10,212 nt of DNA. It comes from JBEKJU01 sp050011095. GTDB taxonomy: Bacteria; Desulfobacterota; Syntrophorhabdia; Syntrophorhabdales; WCHB1-27. Made by a program: the position numbers and the translations under genes. The DNA lies in the NCBI GenBank assembly GCA_050011095.1, contig JBEKJU010000112.1, positions 1 to 10,212 on the forward strand, in the 5' to 3' direction. This document shows positions 1 through 6,059 of the stretch, piece after piece. Under the pieces are notes generated by a model. The model was given only the letters and a program-made list of their open reading frames with translations, ran no database searches and was not told where the DNA came from. Position 1 is the first letter of the stretch. Every line of letters starts with the position of its first letter.

Positions 1-1
1 C

Positions 2-1651
2 TGGTTCAGGGATGATATGCACAATCCATATCCGATCTCCGCACTCGGGATGAGCACCGTGCATCGCGGCCATATGTGGGGTTACGCCCTTTCCGCAGAG
101 GAGGCAAAGCTTCCTCCAAGTCGGGGAGCCGTAATAAAGACCCATAAGGGGCGTGTTTACCTGGGTTTCGTGGGCATAACAGATCCCCAGGAGATTGAGG
201 CCCGAGCAAAGCAGTTTGGCCCGTTCATCGAAAAGAACGTCGCCAATCTTGATCAGTTCTATGAGTGGGTGATGAAGGAAGGGAAAACCCTCACCCTTCC
301 AAACGTAACCATTGACCTTCGGAGACTTTCCCACGGAGACTTGGCAGATCAGTTGCGAAAGTGCGCAAAGATCAACCTACGGTGTTGGTATCTGCACTTC
401 ATAGGCATGTATGTAGTGAACGCCGTCTACATGGGAGGGGAACAGTTCGCCAAAGAGCACGGGATGGAGGAAAAGGATTTCACTCAGATGCTCACCAGCT
501 TCGAAACCATGCGGCTTGCCACTGACCGCGGGCAGTTCAGGCTGTGCAAGTCCGCCCTGGCGCGGGATAACGTGAGAATGTTACTGGAGAGCACGGACCC
601 CACGAAAACAGCCATCGAGAAAATAAAACAGACTCCTGACGGACAGGAGTGGTGGAAGGAGCTTTACGAGTATCTGGGTGAGTTCGGGCACCGGCTCACC
701 GCCGCAATTCTGGACGTAAACTTCCCCACGTGGTATGAGGACCCGGTACCGGTGGTCGAGAATATCCGGTCCATGCTTCCTAAAATGAAGAACGGATGGG
801 ATTTTGAGGCAGATTTTCAGGAAGCCATCGTCAAGAGAGAGGCGGCTGTCGAGCGGTTCAGGAAAACGCTAAAACCGGAAGACGCCGCAGTGCTCGACAA
901 AAGTCTTGCCGTCTGGCAGAAGGCATATCAGTATAACGAGGACCACTGGTTTTACCTTGAGCAAGTGAACTTCAGCGGCTTGAGATACGCCGCAATGGAA
1001 GCAGGGGCGCGGTTTACCCGGCTGGGCATACTGGAGAACCCTGAAGATGTCTTTCACCTGACCCTCGAGGAACTGGTTGAGCCGTTGGAAAGCCTGGAAG
1101 AAGCCGCCGAGGTCGCGACTTATGCGTACTCCTATTTGCTTCGTCCGCTTGTAACCCACAGAAAAAAGGAAAGCAGCGAAGCGGCCCTGAAAAAGGGACC
1201 TCCTTTCGTTGGCGTCCTTCCTGATAAGGTGGAAGATCCCATTGCTATTAAAGTGTTTGGTTTGACCGGTTTTGTCCTCGAAAAAGCAAAGAAGGAAATA
1301 GCTGGAGAAACCATCGACATGGGGCTTACCATCAAGGGGTTTCCTGGGGCACCGGGCGTCGTAGAAGGGCCGGCCCGGGTCGTCTTACACCATGATGGCC
1401 TTCCCAAATTGAAGATGGGTGATATATTGGTATGTCCTTTCACGTCACCGGCATGGACGCCTCTTTTTCCCAAGATCAAAGGGGTGGTCACAGACAGCGG
1501 CGGCATGCTGACCCATGCGGCCATCACGGCGAGAGAGTACGGTATCCCTGCCGTGGTGGGAACATGGGTGGCGACCGGCTCCATCAAGGATGGCGATATC
1601 ATACGCATAGATGGAAATCAGGGGGTCGTCCAGATTATTTCGAGGGCCTGA
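2..1651 (+). CDS. PEP-utilizing enzyme with swivelling phosphohistidine domain (5' partial)
   Basis: The frame is open from the first bases of the window and the first ATG (17) has no ribosome binding site, so the true N-terminus lies upstream. Numbered from that ATG, about residues 440-540 form the PEP-synthase/PPDK-type mobile domain, with the signature GGMLTHAAITAREYGIPAVV and His500 as the likely phosphorylated residue, followed by a KDGDIIRIDGNQGVV strand. The preceding 440 residues are a helical region with many aromatic residues (a WFRDDMHNPYP motif near the start) and no ATP-grasp domain, so ATP binding probably sits on a separate subunit. Known relatives are the phenylphosphate synthase large subunit and other PEP-synthase-like proteins that pass phosphate from ATP through His to a substrate. 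Phenol or another aromatic alcohol as substrate is only an inference. The next gene starts 13 bases after the stop. The family call is sure; the substrate is unknown. Confidence 0.85.
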   Translation, partial: WFRDDMHNPYPISALGMSTVHRGHMWGYALSAEEAKLPPSRGAVIKTHKGRVYLGFVGITDPQEIEARAKQFGPFIEKNVANLDQFYEWVMKEGKTLTLPNVTIDLRRLSHGDLADQLRKCAKINLRCWYLHFIGMYVVNAVYMGGEQFAKEHGMEEKDFTQMLTSFETMRLATDRGQFRLCKSALARDNVRMLLESTDPTKTAIEKIKQTPDGQEWWKELYEYLGEFGHRLTAAILDVNFPTWYEDPVPVVENIRSMLPKMKNGWDFEADFQEAIVKREAAVERFRKTLKPEDAAVLDKSLAVWQKAYQYNEDHWFYLEQVNFSGLRYAAMEAGARFTRLGILENPEDVFHLTLEELVEPLESLEEAAEVATYAYSYLLRPLVTHRKKESSEAALKKGPPFVGVLPDKVEDPIAIKVFGLTGFVLEKAKKEIAGETIDMGLTIKGFPGAPGVVEGPARVVLHHDGLPKLKMGDILVCPFTSPAWTPLFPKIKGVVTDSGGMLTHAAITAREYGIPAVVGTWVATGSIKDGDIIRIDGNQGVVQIISRA

Positions 1652-1664
1652 CGGGAGAGAGAAG

Positions 1665-2819
1665 ATGGGCAAGTCTCAGATGGAACCAACATACAAAAAA
1701 TTCATAACCGGGAGGCTCGAACGCTTCGACGAACGTAACACCGGCTATTCAAGGGCCGATCGGGGCGAGATCATCGGCCCTGACGATGCCCTTAAACATG
1801 GGATAGAGACGGTTCTCCCGAAGGGCCAGCCCGGTTTTCTTCGCGAGGACTATGCCATGAATCTGGCAGGAAGGGCCATCGACACACTTGCCAGGAAAAT
1901 GGTGTACGGCAGGAGTGCCTTTCCGCGACGTTGGTCCCTAGCGGCAAAGAAGATGGAGGTGAGCGATCCAGCCCGAATGTCACAAAAGATAAAGAGCGTA
2001 GGCAGGTGGTTCGGCGCCGGCCTTGTGGGTATTGCCGAGCTTAACCCGCTCTGGCTCTACGCTTCCTGGGGTGACCACAATGTGAAACTTGCGGAAGGGG
2101 TGAAGGTCGGGGACCCGATTGAGCTACCAGCAGGATACCGCTACGTAATCGCAATCGCGATCGAGATGGAGTACCTCGACATTCAACGCTCGCCCGCCGT
2201 CACACCTGCCATAGATCTCGGTTATTCCAAAATGGGATTCACAGCCACGATGCTTGCAGAATTTATCAGGTTACTGGGGTACGGTGCGATACCAAGCGGC
2301 AATGAGACGGGGCTCACCATCCCTATGGCCGTGGATGCAGGGCTCGGTGAGATGGGTAGAAACGGGCAACTCATTACAGAACGTTACGGCCCGAGGGTTC
2401 GCCTGTGCAAGGTCTTTACCGATTTGCCTCTGGAGCCCGATGAACCCGTGGACCTCGGGGTGCAGCATTTCTGCGAAACATGCGGCAAATGCGCCCAGCA
2501 GTGTCCGGGCGGTGCCATCCCACGAGGAAAGCGCACCGACGGGCAAACTGATATCTCCACAAATCCCGGCATGCTCAAATGGCCCGTACATTCGGAGAAA
2601 TGTTTGCTTTGGTGGCACAAAAGCGGCACCACAGGCTGCACCAACTGCATTCGCGTATGTCCCTATAACAAGCTTCCGGGGACGATGCATGCGCTTGTGC
2701 GCGGCGCGTTAAAGCGCACACGAGCCTTAGATCGACTTATTCTGTGGGGTGACGATCTTATGGGTTACGGCAAGCAGGTGCTGCGGGACACGCCTCCTGA
2801 AAAGACCGGAAAAGGTTGA
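1665..2819 (+). CDS. Reductive-dehalogenase-like corrinoid/iron-sulphur protein
   Basis: The ATG at 1665 is chosen because GGGAGAGA lies just upstream and it follows the previous stop by 13 bases; the product is 384 residues. Two ferredoxin-type motifs are visible: C270-x2-C273-x2-C276-x3-C280-P, and a second set C325-x2-C328-x3-C332-P with C313 as a possible fourth ligand. The core before them (about 185-255) carries motifs of the reductive dehalogenase family: GYSKMGFTATMLAEFIRLLG, GEMGRNGQLI and YGPRVRLCKVFTDLPLEPD. The related epoxyqueuosine reductase QueG normally has GWxGKN at the GEMGRNG position, so RdhA-like fits better. There is no Tat signal peptide, and no small rdhB-type membrane anchor follows, so a soluble protein is expected rather than a respiratory enzyme. 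It probably binds cobalamin. Its substrate may be an organohalide or something quite different; the PEP-enzyme neighbour suggests a role in aromatic compound metabolism (inference). Confidence 0.85.
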   Translation: MGKSQMEPTYKKFITGRLERFDERNTGYSRADRGEIIGPDDALKHGIETVLPKGQPGFLREDYAMNLAGRAIDTLARKMVYGRSAFPRRWSLAAKKMEVSDPARMSQKIKSVGRWFGAGLVGIAELNPLWLYASWGDHNVKLAEGVKVGDPIELPAGYRYVIAIAIEMEYLDIQRSPAVTPAIDLGYSKMGFTATMLAEFIRLLGYGAIPSGNETGLTIPMAVDAGLGEMGRNGQLITERYGPRVRLCKVFTDLPLEPDEPVDLGVQHFCETCGKCAQQCPGGAIPRGKRTDGQTDISTNPGMLKWPVHSEKCLLWWHKSGTTGCTNCIRVCPYNKLPGTMHALVRGALKRTRALDRLILWGDDLMGYGKQVLRDTPPEKTGKG

Positions 2820-2881
2820 GATTGAGGCGCATCACGTGGCACGGCCTCTCTGGGTGATCGGTCATCCGCACGGCCCTGTAG

Positions 2882-3064
2882 GTTTTGCGGACGGCTAAAG
2901 GTGTCATCGCGGTAAACACAGTGCCGAGCACGCTTGAAAAGGGCCTGAAGGGCATAGAAAAGAGGCTCGCGGCCCGGTTGAAAAAGGAAAACTGCCGGAA
3001 AAAGATGGTGACCACCGGATGGTTGCGGAGGTAGACGGGCAGGGGTTTTTACGAATATAAGTAG
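2882..3064 (+). pseudogene. 3-hydroxyacyl-CoA dehydrogenase remnant
   Basis: After a stop at 2879-2881 this frame reads without a plausible start codon through VIAVNTVPSTLEKGLKGIEK, then KKMVTTGWLRR, a TAG at 3032-3034, TGRGFYEYK and a final TAG at 3062-3064. The end closely resembles the C-terminus of 3-hydroxyacyl/3-hydroxybutyryl-CoA dehydrogenases (KMVxAGxLGRKTGRGFYDY), with the conserved Lys codon turned into TAG. The first part resembles the early NAD-binding region of the same family (ALEKGLKxIEKxL), which normally lies about 200 residues before that C-terminus. The simplest reading is a gene that lost its middle and then gained a nonsense mutation. The C-terminal match is fairly clear, the N-terminal one is weaker. 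The rest of 2820-3171 shows nothing recognisable, apart from the ribosome binding site of the next gene. Confidence 0.5.
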
Positions 3065-3171
3065 GGAATTTGCAGCGATGCCGACCGGGATTCGTACCCC
3101 TTTCGCCGTCCCCGGCCGGTTTCGCCGCGTATCCCTTCGTGAAAAGAAGACCGTGATCGAAGAGGAGAATC

Positions 3172-4053
3172 ATGTTTATTTGGTCCGACTGCATTCCGTG
3201 CATCCTCAAGATGTCCCTCGACATTGCGCGCCTCTCCATGAAGGAAGAGAGCGCTATTAAGGCATTCATGAGCGGGATCGCAGGTCTACCCCCGCTCAGG
3301 GGTGAGGAATGGAACATCACGTCCCCGGAGATCGTTCAGTGGATCTGGGAGAGGATGGTGCGTATCACGAAGGACGAGGATCCGCTGAGGGAGGTAAAGG
3401 CCGAGCAGAACCGGAAAGCCCTCGATGTTTACGGTGCTGCGGCTGACCGGGTGAGGAAAAGCGCAGACCCTTTCCTGGCGGCCCTTAAATTTGCCATTGC
3501 AGGGAATTCCATGGATGCCATAGTCGATGTTCACCGCGATCGATCAGCCGGCGCATTCCAGGGCGACCCCACCGGAAATTGGGTCTTGACTGAGGAGGGT
3601 GCCGAAGGTTTGAGGAAGAGGCTGCAGGAGGCGACGAGGATAGTGTATCTCCTCGATAATTGTGGGGAAATCGTTTTTGACAGGCTTTTTCTTGAGGTTC
3701 TCAGGGAGACCTATACGCAAGAGGTCTCGGTGGTAGTACGAAGCCGGCCAATCCTGAATGATGCAACGATGGTGGAAGCGAAGTCGGTCGGATTACTTGC
3801 CGTGGCGCCGGTCATCGAGAATGGCATTCCCGCGGCCTTTCCCGGAACAAGGCTCCACCTTGTCTCTGCCGAAGTCCGGCGTCTCCTCATGGATGCCGAC
3901 CTTATCATCGCGAAAGGCGGCGGCAATCGGGACAGCCTGACGGAGGATCGCGAGCTGGAGGAGCGGATTTATTTTCTTTTTCAAGGGAAATGTCATCCCT
4001 GCTGCGCGCCTCGTAATGTTTCTCCCGGCACGCTTATTGTTGACAATCGATAA
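3172..4053 (+). CDS. DUF89 / ARMT1-like damage-control phosphatase family protein
   Basis: The start is the ATG at 3172, preceded by AGGAGAA at suitable spacing; the product is 293 residues, the usual size for the prokaryotic (AF1104-like) DUF89 group. Motifs in order: DCIPC with C7 and C10; DPFLAALKFAIAGNSMD at 99-115; LLDNCGEIVFD at 160-170, with Asp162, Asn163 and Asp170 as likely metal-site residues; VRSRPILNDAT at 189-199; DADLIIAKGGGN at 241-252; and a C-terminal KCHPC. Family members are metal-dependent phosphatases, some of which hydrolyse damaged or excess phosphometabolites. The exact substrate of this one cannot be read from sequence. The N-terminal CxxC and C-terminal CHPC are usual in the prokaryotic subgroup. 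It stands alone between a degraded gene upstream and a damaged HPP gene downstream. Confidence 0.88.
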   Translation: MFIWSDCIPCILKMSLDIARLSMKEESAIKAFMSGIAGLPPLRGEEWNITSPEIVQWIWERMVRITKDEDPLREVKAEQNRKALDVYGAAADRVRKSADPFLAALKFAIAGNSMDAIVDVHRDRSAGAFQGDPTGNWVLTEEGAEGLRKRLQEATRIVYLLDNCGEIVFDRLFLEVLRETYTQEVSVVVRSRPILNDATMVEAKSVGLLAVAPVIENGIPAAFPGTRLHLVSAEVRRLLMDADLIIAKGGGNRDSLTEDRELEERIYFLFQGKCHPCCAPRNVSPGTLIVDNR

Positions 4054-4189
4054 GGAAATTACCTGATGGCACATGGGTCGAGATAAGCAACCAAAATCGG
4101 GTGAAAGGAAGCTCCGGAACATCGCACGTTTGATTTAGTGTGCGGTTGGTGCAGCAACGGGTGTTGGCCTTGCGCTGTGACTCGTTGGA

Positions 4190-4612
4190 ATGCTCAAATC
4201 ACCTTTCTTGCTTGCCTCGCTTGGTGGCTCCACTGTGTTTCTGTTTGGGTTCATTCACGCCGCTGCAGCTCAGCCGCGAGCCTTATTTTGTGGGCATTTG
4301 GGTAGTGCTTTTATTGGCATGCTTTGTTTCCAATGCCTCGGTGATGCCCATTGGGTTTACGTGCTCTCGGTGGTTCTCACGCTCACTTTCATGCTGGTCA
4401 CAAAGACCGTACACCCACCAGCTAACTCCCTTATTATGATTCATGAGCATGCCGGATTCTTTTGTTTTTGGCAACCAGTCGGTCTTGGGATAATGACGCT
4501 CGCCTTGGTGGCTATGATCTGGAGCCGCCTCCTGCCCGGCATGACTCATTACCCGATCAGTTGGTTCGAAGAATCACCATCTTCCATCGACTGGGGTGGC
4601 TGGAGTGAATAG
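4190..4612 (+). CDS. HPP-family integral membrane protein, N-terminus interrupted
   Basis: The 140 residues from ATG 4190 match the HPP family. SPFLLASLGGSTVFLFGF and AQPRALFCGHLGSAFIGML correspond to the family's early membrane segments, KTVHPPAN (70-79) carries the name-giving HPP, and FWQPVGLGIMTLALVAMIW is the last helix, followed by a YPISW tail. About four hydrophobic segments are present, so it is an inner-membrane protein; some HPP proteins have been linked to nitrite transport, but its role here is unknown. In the same frame upstream, an ATG at 4073 leads to NIARLI, TAG (4136-4138), CAVGAATGVGLAL, TGA (4178-4180), then LVG and the ATG. The GAATGVGLAL piece looks like the missing first helix, so the original gene probably began at 4073 and is now broken. 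No good ribosome binding site precedes 4190. Base composition is richer in A+T than the flanking genes. It may be a pseudogene or a shortened protein. Confidence 0.7.
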   Translation: MLKSPFLLASLGGSTVFLFGFIHAAAAQPRALFCGHLGSAFIGMLCFQCLGDAHWVYVLSVVLTLTFMLVTKTVHPPANSLIMIHEHAGFFCFWQPVGLGIMTLALVAMIWSRLLPGMTHYPISWFEESPSSIDWGGWSE

Positions 4613-4682
4613 AGTTGCAAGCAGGCAAGAATCTACCAAATCGGTATACGGTCAGAAGAAGGCAAACAGGATTTGCGAATGC

Positions 4683-4821
4683 AATGTTGGATCGGATAAA
4701 TCGCGCCCTTATCGATGACTTCAGGAAGCTATACGTACTTTTATACACCTACAATGAACCTCCCTGCAGCCAAGCTACAGGGAATTGTCAAGTTAAAGTG
4801 ACATCGCGGAGATCCAACATT
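4683..4821. repeat. Distant 11-bp inverted repeat pair bounding a 139-bp gene-free segment
   Basis: AATGTTGGATC at 4683-4693 is matched by its exact reverse complement GATCCAACATT at 4811-4821. The segment between contains a compact hairpin (4761-4783) and a smaller palindrome, TGTCA-N8-TGACA, at 4786-4803. No protein-coding frame is convincing here. The arrangement could be a small non-autonomous element or the remains of insertion-sequence ends, but I see no target-site duplication. It is the main structure in the gene-free stretch 4613-4957. Confidence 0.35.
4761..4783. repeat. REP-like hairpin
   Basis: The arms TCCCTGCAGC (4761-4770) and GCTACAGGGA (4774-4783) pair over 10 positions with a single C.A mismatch and a 3-base CAA loop. 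It is followed by AATTGTCA rather than a run of T, so it is not a classical intrinsic terminator. It may be a repetitive extragenic palindrome or part of an old mobile element end. Confidence 0.5.
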
Positions 4822-4864
4822 ACCGGATGAAACAAATGCAAGAGATTTCAAAAAAATCCCCTAT

Positions 4865-4880
4865 TGTAGCGACGGCTACA
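4865..4880. repeat. Short palindrome upstream of the flavin-protein gene
   Basis: TGTAGC (4865-4870) and GCTACA (4875-4880) are perfect inverted arms around GACG. The site is about 80 bases before the start of the PPOX-like gene, where an operator could lie, but no clear promoter boxes accompany it. Confidence 0.3.
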
Positions 4881-4910
4881 GACAATGTTTGCCCCTGCAC
4901 TTAAACTCTA

Positions 4911-4937
4911 GATATCTGGTTCGGGATACCAGAAATC
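4911..4937 (+). promoter_or_regulatory. Stem-loop just upstream of the PPOX-like gene
   Basis: The arms GATATCTGGT (4911-4920) and ACCAGAAATC (4928-4937) pair over 10 positions with one A.A mismatch around a 7-base loop TCGGGAT. The stem ends about 10 bases before the GGGAGGA ribosome binding site (4948-4954), so it could act as an operator or as an RNA structure in the leader. No effector can be named. Confidence 0.4.
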
Positions 4938-4957
4938 TGTCACCCTCGGGAGGACCT

Positions 4958-5377
4958 ATGTCCAAGGATCTGAAAGAATACTTCAACAAGATGCCGCGGT
5001 TGGGGGCACTTGCCACGGCAAGCAGGGACGGAAAGGTTGATGTCGCCTACTTCGGGTCGGCCCAGATGCTTGATGAAAAGACAATTTTCATGGGTTGCGG
5101 CAAGAACCGGACCCTCGCCTACCTCCAGGAAAATCCGAACGCAGTCTTCATGATAATGGAGCCGGGGCCGACTCCGCCCGAATGGAAGGGGGTCAGAGTC
5201 TATCTCAAGATGACGGAGTGCCAGACCTCGGGTGAGAAGCTTGACTCCCTCAAGGCCCAACTAAGGGCAAAGGCCGGGGAGGGCGCGGCGAATATGATGC
5301 ACGCGGCAATCACCTTCGCAGTTCAGGAGATCAGGCCCTTTGCAGACTTTGGACAGGACTGGGAGAAGTCCATATAA
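4958..5377 (+). CDS. Pyridoxamine 5'-phosphate oxidase-like FMN-binding split-barrel protein
   Basis: The ATG at 4958 is preceded by GGGAGGA with 3-base spacing, which decides the start over the longer open frame; the product is 139 residues. It has the short split-barrel pattern of the PPOX superfamily: LGALATASRDGKVDVAYF (15-32), a central KTIFMGCGKNRTLAYLQENP (41-60) where a phosphate-binding Arg/Lys pair of FMN proteins would fall, NAVFMIMEPG, then VRVYLKMTECQTSGE and a C-terminal VQEIRPF strand. Such small proteins bind FMN or F420 and reduce or sense diverse compounds; true PdxH is longer, so vitamin B6 synthesis is unlikely. It is followed after a hairpin by the DUF1638 gene on the same strand, probably in one transcript. 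Confidence 0.8.
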   Translation: MSKDLKEYFNKMPRLGALATASRDGKVDVAYFGSAQMLDEKTIFMGCGKNRTLAYLQENPNAVFMIMEPGPTPPEWKGVRVYLKMTECQTSGEKLDSLKAQLRAKAGEGAANMMHAAITFAVQEIRPFADFGQDWEKSI

Positions 5378-5424
5378 GACCGGCGCCGGGCAGGTTGCAG
5401 ATACCATTTTGCCCGGGGCGGGTC
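5378..5424 (+). promoter_or_regulatory. Strong intercistronic hairpin
   Basis: The stem begins directly after the PPOX-like stop codon. The arms GACCGGCGCCGGGCA (5378-5392) and TGCCCGGGGCGGGTC (5410-5424) pair at 13 of 15 positions around a 17-base loop, with two G.G mismatches. TGTAAG follows rather than a T run, so Rho-independent termination is doubtful. It ends 6 bases before the AGGAGAA ribosome binding site of the DUF1638 gene, so an mRNA-processing, stability or translation-tuning element is more likely. Confidence 0.5.
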
Positions 5425-5444
5425 TGTAAGAGGAGAATTTGTCG

Positions 5445-6029
5445 ATGGATGTGTTGATTGCCTGCAAGGTTTTGGAAAAGGAGCTTCGCCAATCGCTCCC
5501 CGATAATGCGGACATTGAGATAGTATGGCTCGAAGCCGGACTGCACGCCAGTCTGCCTCGTTTGGAAGAGGCACTCGGTGAGGCCATAGACAAGGCGAAG
5601 CCTTCGGAACGAAAAGTGTCCCTTCTCTACGGGCAGGGTTGTCATCCGGAGATAAGCTCCTTTCTCGAAAAGCACGGGGTGGCGGCTTTTCCGGTGAAGA
5701 ACTGCATCGAATCGCTTCTCGGTAAAGATGCGCCGGAGATCAAAGATACAAAGACGATGATCATGACGCCTGGATGGGTGCGCGCGTGGCCGGCCATCAT
5801 GGATGCCCTGGGGTGGAATGAGGTCGACGTGCGCATCAACCTGGGAAGATATGAACGCATACTTATCGTTGACGCCGGGATTGAGCCCCTTACCGACGAA
5901 GAGACGCTATCGTTTTTCGACCTGGTCCAGGTGCCTGTGGAGACCAGAAAGATCGATCTTGCCATCTTTCGTGAACTCCTTTCGGAGCTCCTTGATCACC
6001 CGACGAAGAGCGTAAGCAGCCTTTCGTGA
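5445..6029 (+). CDS. DUF1638 domain protein
   Basis: The ATG at 5445 sits 7 bases after AGGAGAA; the TTG two codons upstream is too close to that site. The 194-residue product matches the DUF1638 family: it opens with MDVLIACKVLEKELRQSLP and continues with VWLEAGLHASLPRLEEALGE (26-45), a LLYGQGCHPEI strand and loop, a VKNCIESLLG segment typical of the family, and a C-terminal half with MTPGWVRAWP and YERILIVDAG. Conserved cysteines (C7, C64, C89) and His65 could bind a metal or cofactor. There is no signal peptide or membrane segment. No reaction is firmly assigned to the family; members often lie near corrinoid-dependent methyltransferase genes in anaerobes (from memory). The PPOX-like gene is its upstream partner. 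It converges with the OsmC gene, with only 30 bases between the stops. Confidence 0.75.
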   Translation: MDVLIACKVLEKELRQSLPDNADIEIVWLEAGLHASLPRLEEALGEAIDKAKPSERKVSLLYGQGCHPEISSFLEKHGVAAFPVKNCIESLLGKDAPEIKDTKTMIMTPGWVRAWPAIMDALGWNEVDVRINLGRYERILIVDAGIEPLTDEETLSFFDLVQVPVETRKIDLAIFRELLSELLDHPTKSVSSLS

Positions 6030-6059
6030 CCGGTGCTGCCACAGCGAACGACGGGGGCG

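Noticed and set aside
1132..1608. A 158-codon minus-strand frame inside the PEP-utilizing gene
   Set aside because: It is a shadow of the strongly conserved swivelling domain on the other strand.
4178..4180. In-frame TGA in the HPP frame as a second selenocysteine codon
   Set aside because: It falls in a hydrophobic helix with no cysteine in the family at that place, and a TAG also precedes it; decay explains both.
4615..4830. A 71-codon plus-strand frame starting with TTG
   Set aside because: No ribosome binding site, no recognisable motif, and it runs through the hairpin and inverted repeats; probably non-coding.
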